Source: Acidobacteriota bacterium (GTDB taxonomy: Bacteria > Acidobacteriota > Thermoanaerobaculia > Multivoradales > Multivoraceae). Taken from it: 64,000 bases of DNA. Each line of letters opens with the position of its first letter. Position 1 is the first letter of the stretch. The position numbers were made by a program, and so were the translations under genes. The stretch spans positions 204,673 to 268,672 of the forward strand of contig QQVD01000050.1 of NCBI GenBank assembly GCA_003388555.1, read 5' to 3'. The notes below the pieces were generated by a model. It was not told the DNA's origin. It worked only from the letters and a program-made list of their open reading frames with translations, and did not search any database. This document shows positions 45,792 to 54,954 of the stretch, piece after piece.

Positions 45792-47144
45792 ATGAGTGAC
45801 GTGGAACCCGAGGCACGATCCGAACCGATGCCGCGCACCGATCCGGAGCTTATCCCCGGAGGAACTGTGGCGGCTGACCGCGGCCGACCCGGGCCTGCGG
45901 CGAACTGGCTGTTGGTGCTCGCCTTCGTCCACCTCTGCGTCGTCTCGCTCTTCACCTACCTGCCGCAGGTGCTCCATCAGGTCAGCGCGGGCACGGTCGC
46001 TCGAATGCCGCGGCTGGGCGACCTCGAGTTCTATCTCTTCCGTGTACCGCGGGAGGCGCTGTACGTGGTGCTGCTGGGCTGCGTCGTCTTCGGCTTCGCG
46101 CGCGGCGGGGGGCCTCGCCTCACGCGGACGACGCTCGCCTTGCTGGTCGGCGCCGTGACCTGGGTCGCCATCTGCTTCGCTCACACGGTCTTCGTTCGAG
46201 AGCTTCCCCCCGTCGTTCCGCTCCTCGGCCTGAAGTCCTTCCAGGCTTCCCTCTATCTCGCTGCTGGTGTGCTCTTGGCTTGGCGAGGGGGCGACGCTCT
46301 GCTTCTCAGGTTCGCGGACTGGCTTCGCTGGTACGTCCTGGTCATCGTCGTGACAGGGCTCGCCCAGGTCCCGTTCGGGGCCGGAAAGTCGACGGTGTTC
46401 GGGGTCCGCGCTCTCGGACCCTTCTCGAACTACAACGCCTTCGGAGGCGCGCTCTTCGCTTGTGCGCTCTGGTTTCTATGTGCCCGCATCGCCCGCCACC
46501 GCGTCGACGCATCGTGGCGCTACCTTGGCTGGATCCTCCTCTGCGCCGCGACGAGTCTGACGACGGGCTCTCGCGCCGGCATCATCGTCAACCTCCTCGT
46601 GGTGGCTGCTGCCTGGTTCGTCCGTTTCCGTGGTCGTTGGCTGCGGATCCTCTGGATCGCCCTCAGTGCGCTGATGGTGGCGATCCTGCCCTTCCTCCTC
46701 ACCAACCGGGCTCTGACGGGCAAGGACCCGATACGGTCGTCCGAGAAGCGGCTCGAGGCCGCGCTGGAGGTCGTCGATCGGCTGAGCGAGCCGAGTGCCT
46801 TCGTCTTCGGAGGTGGCCTCGGGCTCTTCTCGAAGGCTCCGGTCGTCCTGTTCGGGCGCGACGCGTTCCCCGGTCAGATGGGCGGTCCCTACTCGACGTA
46901 TCTCGAGGTCGCCGGGAGCTTTGGAGTACCGGGGTTGCTGGCGTTCCTCGCGTTCATGGCCGTCTCGGTCGTCCGGGGACGGCGCCCGGAGGCCCTGTTG
47001 ACCGTCGGGATCGTCGGGATCTACGGCGTGCAGTCCAATCTGTGCTCCAACTTCCCGGTCGACGGGCTCGTCCTGCTCCTCTGGGGGCACCTCCTGTTTG
47101 GACCCGGCGATCCGAAGACCGGCGTGGAGCACGCCGCGACGTGA
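45792..47144 (+). CDS. O-antigen ligase/polymerase family membrane protein
   Basis: Multi-TM with ALGPFSNYNAFGGALFACALWFL...SLTTGSRAGIIVNLLVVAAAWFV; alternative start at 45777. Confidence 0.83.
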   Translation: MSDVEPEARSEPMPRTDPELIPGGTVAADRGRPGPAANWLLVLAFVHLCVVSLFTYLPQVLHQVSAGTVARMPRLGDLEFYLFRVPREALYVVLLGCVVFGFARGGGPRLTRTTLALLVGAVTWVAICFAHTVFVRELPPVVPLLGLKSFQASLYLAAGVLLAWRGGDALLLRFADWLRWYVLVIVVTGLAQVPFGAGKSTVFGVRALGPFSNYNAFGGALFACALWFLCARIARHRVDASWRYLGWILLCAATSLTTGSRAGIIVNLLVVAAAWFVRFRGRWLRILWIALSALMVAILPFLLTNRALTGKDPIRSSEKRLEAALEVVDRLSEPSAFVFGGGLGLFSKAPVVLFGRDAFPGQMGGPYSTYLEVAGSFGVPGLLAFLAFMAVSVVRGRRPEALLTVGIVGIYGVQSNLCSNFPVDGLVLLLWGHLLFGPGDPKTGVEHAAT

Positions 47145-48364
47145 CCAAGAGTCCGGTCCGACTGGCGGTGTCGGCAGGTTGGTTCCGCCCCGGATTTCGG
47201 GCGGGAGGCCCGATCCGCTCGCTCGACGAGCTCTGTCGGGCACTCGGCGACGGGTTCGAGGCCTTCGTGCTCGCTCGCGACCATGACCTGGGTGGAAGCA
47301 GCTACCCCGAGGTCGAAAGGGATCGGTGGGTCGACTGGGAGGGAGCTGCCAGCGTCTGGTACTTCTCGAGACACAACCTCGGCCTTCAGCAGGTGCGCGA
47401 CGTCCTTGCCGGCATCCGGCCCGACTGCATCTACCTGAACAGCGTCTTCTCGATCCCGTTCACCGTCCTCCCTCTGCGGGCCTCTGCGAGTCTCGCTCCG
47501 AGACCTCGCATGGTTCTCGCTCCGCGCGGGTCCCTGCATCCGGGAGCGCTCCGCACGAGAACGCTGAAAAAGCGCCTCTACCTCCTCGGGATGAAGCTCC
47601 TCGGCGTGCATCGGGATCTCGTCTTCCACGCGACCGACGAACGCGAGGCCGACGACATCCGGCGGATCTTCGGGAGCGGTGCCGAGGTCCACCGGATCCC
47701 GAATCTCGCTCGGGCCTCGTCGGGCTTCGTGGATCCGCCTTCCAAGACTCCCGGGAGGCTCGAGGTCGGCGTGCTCGGCCGGATCGTTCCGAAGAAGAAC
47801 CTGGCCTACCTCCTCGAGCGGGTCGGTGCCCTCCGCTCGGAGGTGACGGTTCGGGTGGCAGGACCGGAGGAAGACTCCGGATACGTCCAGCGTTGTCGAC
47901 GAATCGCTCGCGGGCTACCTCCTCACGTCCGGGTCGAGTGGCTGGGCCCGGTGGCGCCCGAGGACGTCGGTTCCTTCCTCGGCCGCAACCACGTGATCGC
48001 TCTGCCGACCCTCGGTGAGAATCACGGGCACACCGTCTTCGAGGCACTGAGCGTCGGTCGACCGGTGCTGATCAGCGATCAGACCCCGTGGCTGGACCTG
48101 GAGCGCCGGAATGCGGGATGGGACCTGCCGCTCGATCGGCCGGAGGCCTTCCAGCGGACGCTGGAGAGGCTGGCGAGCATGGACGGTGAGGCGTTGGCGG
48201 TCTGGTGTCGAGGAGCCCGCCGCTTCGCCGAGGATCGGGAGCGGCTGAACCGCGGGGCGATCGATCGGTCCCGTGACCTCTTCCGAGCCGGAAACGATGC
48301 CAACGCGCCGCCTCGGGCTCGCCGCCTGTCGGCCGCGTTCGATCACGGGTCGGTGGTCTCGTGA
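47141..48364 (+). CDS. Glycosyltransferase (GT4-like)
   Basis: GTG start in GTGA overlap with the preceding stop; RLAVSAGWFRPGFRAGGPIRSLDELCRAL...GVLGRIVPKKNLAYLLERVGAL...ALPTLGENHGHTVFEALSVGRPVLIS. Confidence 0.9.
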   Translation: MTKSPVRLAVSAGWFRPGFRAGGPIRSLDELCRALGDGFEAFVLARDHDLGGSSYPEVERDRWVDWEGAASVWYFSRHNLGLQQVRDVLAGIRPDCIYLNSVFSIPFTVLPLRASASLAPRPRMVLAPRGSLHPGALRTRTLKKRLYLLGMKLLGVHRDLVFHATDEREADDIRRIFGSGAEVHRIPNLARASSGFVDPPSKTPGRLEVGVLGRIVPKKNLAYLLERVGALRSEVTVRVAGPEEDSGYVQRCRRIARGLPPHVRVEWLGPVAPEDVGSFLGRNHVIALPTLGENHGHTVFEALSVGRPVLISDQTPWLDLERRNAGWDLPLDRPEAFQRTLERLASMDGEALAVWCRGARRFAEDRERLNRGAIDRSRDLFRAGNDANAPPRARRLSAAFDHGSVVS

Positions 48365-49290
48365 CGGGCTCGTTCGTTCCCCTGGTGATCCTCGGCGCTC
48401 CGCGCTCTGGCACCAACATGCTTCGGGACGCGCTGTGCCGCCTTCCGGGGTTCGGCACCTGGCCCTGCGACGAGATCAATGCGATCTGGAGGCATGGGAA
48501 CACCTCCCATCCGACGGACGAGCTCGGCGCCGATCTGGCGACACCGGCAGTCGAGAGATTCGTTCGAAGGCGCTTCGAGGCTCGCGCTCGGCGGGATCGG
48601 CTCGATGTCGTCGTCGAGAAGACCTGCGCCAACTCGCTGAGGGTGGCTTTCGTCTCCGCCGTCCTCCCCGAGGCCCGGTTCGTCCTCCTCCATCGGAATC
48701 CCGTGGACGCTGTCTCTTCGGCGATCCTTCGGTGGCAGCGTCCGTTCGACCTGCGCTACAGCCTGGCGAAGGCACGGTTCGTACCGCCCTCCGACCTTCC
48801 GGCGCTGATTCTGCGCGCGCTGCGGAATCGATGGGCGAGATACGGCGAGCGGCAGCGCCGGCTGGCCCCGTGGGGGCCGGTCTTCGAGGGAATCGACGAG
48901 CTCCTGGCCCGGGGTTCGCGCCTCGAGGTGTGCGCACACCAGTGGGTCGCGTGCGTCGAGCGGGCTGTCGACGACCTGGAATCGATGTCGCCCGACGACT
49001 ACCGCGTCCTCGCCTATGAAGACTTCGTGGCGAGGCCGGCCGACGGCCTCGCCGAGCTGGCGTCCCTCGTCGACCGGGAACCTCGCAGTGAAGAGTTCGA
49101 GGAGGCCTCGCGCCCGGTTCGGCGGAACAGCGTCGGCCGGGGAGGGGCGACGCTGGAAGGGCCGGAGGTGGAGGTCGTCGAGGAGATCACGGCGCCGGGG
49201 GTGGAGGCGTTGAACCGTCTCACGTCTCGGGCCGGGCACCCACAGGCTCGCGCCAGACGCGCTCACGGACGTAATCGACGTAGCTCGTGA
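48361..49290 (+). CDS. Sulfotransferase family protein (PF13469-like)
   Basis: VILGAPRSGTNMLRDALCRLPG (PAPS loop), ARFVLLHRNPVDAVSSAILRWQRPF; GTG start in GTGA overlap. Confidence 0.87.
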   Translation: MTGSFVPLVILGAPRSGTNMLRDALCRLPGFGTWPCDEINAIWRHGNTSHPTDELGADLATPAVERFVRRRFEARARRDRLDVVVEKTCANSLRVAFVSAVLPEARFVLLHRNPVDAVSSAILRWQRPFDLRYSLAKARFVPPSDLPALILRALRNRWARYGERQRRLAPWGPVFEGIDELLARGSRLEVCAHQWVACVERAVDDLESMSPDDYRVLAYEDFVARPADGLAELASLVDREPRSEEFEEASRPVRRNSVGRGGATLEGPEVEVVEEITAPGVEALNRLTSRAGHPQARARRAHGRNRRSS

Positions 49291-50374
49291 TGATGCGCAC
49301 GACCTTGCGCGAGACGTCGGACGGCGCGTAGTCGTCGACGTCGCGGAAGGACCGTCGCGGACGTTCGTCGTGGTCGAGGACGAGGTCGACGGCCCGAAGG
49401 ACCCGCTCCGGCTCCAGTCCCGCCATCACGACGGCACCGACGTCCATGCCTTCCGGTCGCTCGTGGACGTCGCGGAGCATGACGGCCGGGAAACTCAGGA
49501 TCGAGGACTCCTCGGTGAGAGAACCGCTGTCCGAGACGACGCAGCGGGCGTTCTGCTGCAGGTGGACGTAGTCGAGGAGCCCGAGCGGGTCGACGAACCG
49601 GACGCCCGGTATCGAGCCGTCGAAGTCCGGTAGGCCTTCGAGGCGGCGCCGGGTCCGAGGATGGGTGGAGAAGACGACCGGCAGGCCTTTCACGGTCAGG
49701 GCCGCGAGCGTGCTGAGGAGGGTCCGGAGCCTCGCAGGCGCGTCGACGTTCTCCTCGCGATGCGCGCTGACGACGAAGTACCTCCCGCTCTCGAGGCCGA
49801 GCCGCCCGAGGACCCCTGACGCCTCGATTCCAGGTCGGTAGTGCTCGAGGACCTCGCGCAGCGGCGAGCCGGTCTTGATCACGCGATCGGGCTCGAGACC
49901 CTCACGCAGCAGGTACCGCCTCGCGTGCTCGGTGTAGGTGAGGTTGATGTCGGAGATGTGGTCGACGACACGACGGTTGATCTCTTCCGGTACCCGTTCG
50001 TCGAAGCACCGGTTGCCGGCTTCCATGTGGAAGATCGGGATCCGTCGTCGCTTGGCGGCGAGAGCGCTGAGGCAGCTGTTGGTGTCTCCGAGGAGCAGGA
50101 CAGCGTCTGGCTCGACCTCGGCGAGGGCACGGTCGGACCTCTCGATCACGCGAGCTATCGTCTCCGCCGGAGTCTCGCCGGCAGCCTCGAGAAAGCGATC
50201 TGGTGGACGGATCTCGAGGTCGCGGAAGAAGACGTCGCTCAGCTCAGCGGCCCAGTTCTGACCGGTGTGGATCAGGACGTGTTCGGTCTGGCGATCGAGC
50301 TCGGCGATCACCCGGGAGAGCTTGATGAGCTCGGGCCGGGTCCCGACGATCGTGGCGATCCGTAGCGAAGGCAC
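49220..50374 (-). CDS. wecB: UDP-N-acetylglucosamine 2-epimerase (non-hydrolyzing)
   Basis: IATIVGTRPELIKLSRVIAELD...HMEAGNRCFDERVPEEINRRVVDHISDINLTYTEHARRYLLREG...SAHREENVD...SDSGSLTEESSILSFP. Confidence 0.92.
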   Translation of the reverse strand: MPSLRIATIVGTRPELIKLSRVIAELDRQTEHVLIHTGQNWAAELSDVFFRDLEIRPPDRFLEAAGETPAETIARVIERSDRALAEVEPDAVLLLGDTNSCLSALAAKRRRIPIFHMEAGNRCFDERVPEEINRRVVDHISDINLTYTEHARRYLLREGLEPDRVIKTGSPLREVLEHYRPGIEASGVLGRLGLESGRYFVVSAHREENVDAPARLRTLLSTLAALTVKGLPVVFSTHPRTRRRLEGLPDFDGSIPGVRFVDPLGLLDYVHLQQNARCVVSDSGSLTEESSILSFPAVMLRDVHERPEGMDVGAVVMAGLEPERVLRAVDLVLDHDERPRRSFRDVDDYAPSDVSRKVVRIITSYVDYVRERVWREPVGARPET

Positions 50375-50377
50375 GGT

Positions 50378-51487
50378 TCAGCTCGAGAGGCGTCCGCTCG
50401 GCTGCTCGGAGGCGCTTCCGGCGAGACCTCCGCGCGACGGGCCGGGATCGGGCACCAGGCCGTTCTCGCGAAGGAGTCGAAGGGTGTCCTCGAACGAGAG
50501 CGGAGAGTCGGCGGAGCTGTACTCCTGCTCCAGGACGGGATCCAAGCGCGTCGCATCGCGCAGCTCCGGGACGAGGGGAAGGATGACGTAGTGCGCTCCC
50601 CGTCGTTCGACGTGGCGGCACTCCTCCTCCGAGACGAGGATCTCGTGGACCTTCTCCCCGGGGCGGGTACCGACTTCGACCAGCTCGATGTCGTCGCGCC
50701 CATCGAGCATCGCCCGGGCGATGTCCAGCACCCTCGCGGAACGCACGATGGGGACGAGCGTCTCACCTCGACGACTGGCGCGAATCGACTCGAACACGAC
50801 GTCGACCGCTTCCTCGAGGGTCAGGAGAAAGCGGGTCATCCGCGGGTCGGTGATCGTGACCGGTCCACCGGCCTCGATCTGGCTTTCGAACAGCGGGACG
50901 ACGGAGCCCCTGGAGGACAGGACGTTGCCGTAGCGGACGCAGGTGAAGCGAGTCTCGGGGACGAGGACGTTGGCGGCGATGAAGATCCGCTCTTGAATCG
51001 CTTTCGTCATCCCCATCACATTGACGGGCTTGCACGCCTTGTCGGTGCTGACTCCGACCACGGTCTCGACCGGATATCCGTGGTCGCGGATCGCGCGAAC
51101 GATGTTCTCGGCGCCCAGGCAGTTCGTCGCGACGGCCTGGGACGGGAAGTACTCGCAGGTCGGCACCTGCTTCAGTGCGGCTGCGTGGAGGACGATCTCG
51201 GCGCCACGGAGAACCGAGCAGACGTCGTCGAAGCACCGGACGTCGCCGATCCTGAGCTCGAGAGTGTTGGCGAAGTTGTGGTAGAGGACCTCGTCGGTCG
51301 AAGAACGGAGATTCAGGTACCAGTTCCTCATCTCGTGCTGCTTCGCTTCGTCGCGAGACAGGACGATCACCTTGTGGGGACGGCCTTCCTCTCCGGTGAG
51401 GATGCGGCGCACCAAGGCCTGGCCCAGGGAGCCCGTCCCTCCAGTCACGACGACCGCCTTGTCCTGGAAGACCCCCTGCTCGGCCAT
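50378..51487 (-). CDS. UDP-GlcNAc 4,6-dehydratase/5-epimerase (CapE/WbjB/WbvB family)
   Basis: VVVTGGTGSLGQALVRRIL...VLSRDEAKQHEMRN...HAAALKQVPTCEYFPSQAVATNCLGAENIVRAI...GVSTDKACKPVNVMGMTKAIQERIF. Confidence 0.93.
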   Translation of the reverse strand: MAEQGVFQDKAVVVTGGTGSLGQALVRRILTGEEGRPHKVIVLSRDEAKQHEMRNWYLNLRSSTDEVLYHNFANTLELRIGDVRCFDDVCSVLRGAEIVLHAAALKQVPTCEYFPSQAVATNCLGAENIVRAIRDHGYPVETVVGVSTDKACKPVNVMGMTKAIQERIFIAANVLVPETRFTCVRYGNVLSSRGSVVPLFESQIEAGGPVTITDPRMTRFLLTLEEAVDVVFESIRASRRGETLVPIVRSARVLDIARAMLDGRDDIELVEVGTRPGEKVHEILVSEEECRHVERRGAHYVILPLVPELRDATRLDPVLEQEYSSADSPLSFEDTLRLLRENGLVPDPGPSRGGLAGSASEQPSGRLSS

Positions 51488-52392
51488 CAGGCGGATCTCC
51501 CGTGCGCAGCCGCCGGAGCGCAGGTGGACTCATGCCGGAGGCGTTCCAGCATCGTTCTCCAGGAGGGAGCCGAATAGCCGGTCGCGGCGGTGAACCGGTC
51601 CATCCTCAAGCTGAGGTCGATCTGTGGCTCCTCGACGCTCTCGATCTCGATGTCCAGATCGAAGACCTCTCGGACGAGGCGCAGGAGCGCGTCCTTCGAG
51701 ATCGGCTCCGACGCGAGGTGGTAGAGGCCGCGCAGGTCGGGATGGTGTTCGATGACGTCGAGGACGACTCCGGCCAGCTCCAGTGCCGTCAGACCGGAGT
51801 AGATCGCCCGGGAGAAACCACGGACCCTTCCTCCTTCGTTCTCGAAGAACCACTCGAGCAGGCCGTGACGTCGGCGACCGAGCTCCCGTCCCACGAACGA
51901 GGTCCGCAACGTGATCGCTGCCTCTTCCCACGGCAGCGTGTCGCCCAGCGCCTTGGTCCTGCCGTAGAGATCCGTTGCGTTGGGGACGTCCATCTCCAGG
52001 TAGCCTCCTCGGCGACCGTCGAAGACGCAGTCCGTGCCGATGTGGACGAGACGGGCGCCGTGGTCCGCAGCCCAACGCGCGAGCCGGTGGGGCAGGAGGG
52101 AGTTGATCGCGATGCAGAGGCAGGGATCCTCCGCTTCGGCGCGCTGCTTGACGATGCCGACGCAGTTGACGATCGCGTCGGGCTCCACCGCGTCCAGGAC
52201 GCCGAGAAGTCGCGACTCGTCGAGCACGTCCACCGACTCGAGCAGCTCAACCTGCGGAAGGACGCGCTCGAGGCGGGAGCGCTCGGGACCGGAACCACGG
52301 AGGGTTCCGAAGACGTGGTGCCGGGTCGCGCCTCGCCCGCACACGTGGTGGCCGAGGAGGCCGCCGGCTCCGAGGACGAGGATCTTGCGCAT
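51487..52392 (-). CDS. RmlD-like SDR sugar-nucleotide reductase
   Basis: MRKILVLGAGGLLGHHVCG...DAIVNCVGIVKQRAEAEDP...VHIGTDCVFDGRRGGYLE...DLYGRTKALGDTL. Confidence 0.9.
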   Translation of the reverse strand: MRKILVLGAGGLLGHHVCGRGATRHHVFGTLRGSGPERSRLERVLPQVELLESVDVLDESRLLGVLDAVEPDAIVNCVGIVKQRAEAEDPCLCIAINSLLPHRLARWAADHGARLVHIGTDCVFDGRRGGYLEMDVPNATDLYGRTKALGDTLPWEEAAITLRTSFVGRELGRRRHGLLEWFFENEGGRVRGFSRAIYSGLTALELAGVVLDVIEHHPDLRGLYHLASEPISKDALLRLVREVFDLDIEIESVEEPQIDLSLRMDRFTAATGYSAPSWRTMLERLRHESTCAPAAAHGRSA

Positions 52393-52493
52393 CTGGTTCG
52401 GGCGGCGAGTGTAGCACCCGCTCCACGAGAGACCACGCGCCGCGGCCCCTCGTCGCGCGGTCCTCTCGACGGGCTGTCGTACTCTCTCGGTCG

Positions 52494-54371
52494 ATGCGGC
52501 TCCTGATCGCGTTCGTCCACTCCGTCGTCGCCGTGCTCGCGATCTGGGTTGCCGTGTTCCACACGGGCCTACTGTTGAACTGGTCCGTCGGGCGCGTGCT
52601 CGGACTCTTCCTCCTGGCGTCCGTCGTCGCGTCCGTCGTCGTGGCGGTCATCTGGCTCGGTCGCCGCCGAACCCGCCGGTCGTCGCTGAGCGCGGGCGAG
52701 ATTCGCTGGCTCCTCGCCCTTCTCGGACTCGCTCTGCTGCTGGGAGCGCTGGTGCTCACGGCTTCGCGACCCGACGCCGACGACGTGGGATACCTGCACG
52801 GCTACCTCGTCGACGTACAGGACCTCGGCGCTCCGTTCGGGGCGCCCGAATTCCGGACGCCGATCGCAGGGCGCATGTCGACGATTCCGGGGCTGCTCGA
52901 GGCCGACTCCTATGAGGCCCTGGTCGCGGGGGTGTCGGCGCTCGCGGGATTGGACCCCATCCTGATGTACCACGACGTCCTCGCCGTGGTCGCGGTCCTT
53001 CTCTGGGTGGCCACCTACGCACTGCTCTTCCGTCGACTGCGTTTCGGACGTGCTGCCTCGCTCGTCGGCATCGTCGGCGCGGCAGTCTTCCTCCTGCTCG
53101 ACGGCAACCTGCACCGGTCGCTCGGGAACTTCTCTTTCGTCCGGATCTGGCAGGGCAAGGCCATCGTCTACAGCATCTTCCTCCCGCTGTTCTTCTGGGG
53201 CGTTCTGCGGGCCCTGGGGCGGCCCAGTCCCCGCCGGCTCGCCTTCCCGCTGGTGCTCGGCCTCGTCTCCCTCTCGATGAACCGGTCGTCTTTCTTCATG
53301 TTGCCGATCTTCGCTCTCGCGATCGGTGTCACCTGGTTCGGGAGCTTCGGGATTCGCGGCCGGAGCTCTCGTCGGCTGCTGCTGCTCTACGGTATCGCCA
53401 CCGCGATTCTGGGCGGGTTCGGCGCCTACGTGGCGTTTCGCGTCGCGGCTCCGATGTGGCAGGGCGGGCAGGGTCTCGAAGGCATGCTGGACCTCCTGCG
53501 CAGCGCCACCGACCGCAGCGGGCGCGGTTGGTGGGAGGCGCAGAGCGCGATGCTGTTCGGGGGCTCCGCGGTGCCCGTTCGGGACCTGTTCCTGATCCTG
53601 GTCGTACCCTGGTTCGCGGTGGCGGCTCCAAAGCGCCGCCTCCTCCCGATGCTCGGAGGTGTGTTGGTCGGCCTGGTCTTCCTGCCCTGGACAGGGAGCC
53701 TCTGGTTCTACTTCGCCGCGAATATCTCCTGGCGTCTCTACTACGTCTTCCCTGTGGCTCTTTGCGCCGGTCTCGCTCTCACGCTCTTCTTCTCTCGGCG
53801 CGGTTCCCCGGCCAGACGTAGATTGCAGAGCACTGCCGTCGGCGCCGTCGCGGTGCTGCTCGCCGGGGTCGCGTACGAGCGCTCCACGCTCTCCGCCGAC
53901 AACGGGGTGACCTGGAAGCGCCCGGGAGAGCCGCGATTCGATCCCGTCGCTCTCGAGTTCTGTCGCGAGGCACGCCCGCTGCTGGAGGGAAAGCGCGTGC
54001 TGGCAACCAACCCGGTCGCCAACGTGCTCTCGCTGCTGGCGCCCGGAGATCCCGAGCTGGTCTACGCGCGCACCTCGTGGACCCCGGTCGAGCGAGCGTT
54101 GTCGACCTGCCGTGTCGGGGGACCTTCCGGGCCTGCCCTGATCGCAGAGCTGGAGAATGTCGATGCGGTCGTCCTCGTGCCGTGCTCGGCGGAGCTTCGC
54201 GAGCGCCTCCTGGAAGGGGTCGCCCCGATCCGACTCGAGGAGATCGCGGTGACACCGGATCGCGACGACTTTGTCCTCTTCGAGGTCCGGCAGCCAGCTG
54301 CCGAGCCCGGAGCCGCCGCTGCGGCCGCGGAGTCCGGACCGGAGCAGGAATCACGGAGCGCTGTTCGGTAG
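52494..54371 (+). CDS. Large multi-TM membrane protein of unknown function, glycan-locus associated
   Basis: 625 aa with >10 hydrophobic segments; DADDVGYLHGYLVDVQDLGAPFG...; no family recognised with confidence. Confidence 0.75.
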   Translation: MRLLIAFVHSVVAVLAIWVAVFHTGLLLNWSVGRVLGLFLLASVVASVVVAVIWLGRRRTRRSSLSAGEIRWLLALLGLALLLGALVLTASRPDADDVGYLHGYLVDVQDLGAPFGAPEFRTPIAGRMSTIPGLLEADSYEALVAGVSALAGLDPILMYHDVLAVVAVLLWVATYALLFRRLRFGRAASLVGIVGAAVFLLLDGNLHRSLGNFSFVRIWQGKAIVYSIFLPLFFWGVLRALGRPSPRRLAFPLVLGLVSLSMNRSSFFMLPIFALAIGVTWFGSFGIRGRSSRRLLLLYGIATAILGGFGAYVAFRVAAPMWQGGQGLEGMLDLLRSATDRSGRGWWEAQSAMLFGGSAVPVRDLFLILVVPWFAVAAPKRRLLPMLGGVLVGLVFLPWTGSLWFYFAANISWRLYYVFPVALCAGLALTLFFSRRGSPARRRLQSTAVGAVAVLLAGVAYERSTLSADNGVTWKRPGEPRFDPVALEFCREARPLLEGKRVLATNPVANVLSLLAPGDPELVYARTSWTPVERALSTCRVGGPSGPALIAELENVDAVVLVPCSAELRERLLEGVAPIRLEEIAVTPDRDDFVLFEVRQPAAEPGAAAAAAESGPEQESRSAVR

Positions 54372-54423
54372 GGTTCCTACATTCGTATCGACCCGCTCTC
54401 GCGGCAGACACCCCCACCTCGAT

Positions 54424-54443
54424 CCTCCCCCTTCAGGGGGAGG
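54424..54443. repeat. Dispersed palindrome, reverse orientation (CCTCCCCCTTCAGGGGGAGG)
   Basis: Reverse complement of the 20-mer at 16984. Confidence 0.9.
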
Positions 54444-54501
54444 AGGTCGGAGGCTCGCGGCTTCGGCGCAGGTTCGTGGTCGCGCTCCGCAGCCACCTCA
54501 T

Positions 54502-54519
54502 TTCCCGCGAAAGCGGGAA
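54502..54519. repeat. Intergenic palindrome TTCCCGCgaaaGCGGGAA
   Basis: Perfect 7-bp stem with GAAA loop, read directly. Confidence 0.75.
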
Positions 54520-54603
54520 TCCACGCTTGACGGGATGCGGAGACGTCGCGCCTTGCGACGAGGCAGGCGGCATCCGGAGGGGAACGCTGAACGCGGTCGC
54601 TTG

Positions 54604-54950
54604 ACGAGACACCCCCGGTGCCGAAGCGAGCGCACCGCGCGAGCTGAGCCGCAAGAGCGGCAGTGCGAGCGAGCGAACACTGGCGCTGTATTCCTGCCCT
54701 CCCCCTGAAGGGTGTTCGCTTCACGAGACACCCCCACGCCGAAGCGAGCGCGCCGCGCGAGCTGAGCCGCAGGAGCGGCAGTGCGCGCGTAGCGATCACT
54801 GACGCTGTTTCCCTGCCCTCCCCCTGAAGGGGGAGGGTTTGGCGCTCGCGTGGTGGTGACGGCTCTACGGCGTGGATGAAGTCCACGCCGTGAGGTCTCC
54901 GCCTCACGCCGAAGCGAGCGCCGTGCGCGAGCTGAGCCGCGAGGAGGGTG
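54604..54950. repeat. About 119-bp tandem repeat (two copies plus a partial third) containing the dispersed palindrome
   Basis: acgagacaccccc..cgaagcgagcgc(a/g)ccgcgcgagctgagccgc(a)..ctccccctgaagg begins at 54604 and 54723; partial copy tcacgccgaagcgagcgccgtgcgcgagctgagccgc at 54903. Confidence 0.85.
54868..54890 (-). terminator. Stem-loop CGGCGTGGAtgaagTCCACGCCG downstream of the S8 protease gene
   Basis: 9-bp perfect stem with 5-nt loop, 65 bp past the protease stop; no clear T tract. Confidence 0.4.
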
Positions 54951-54954
54951 GCAC

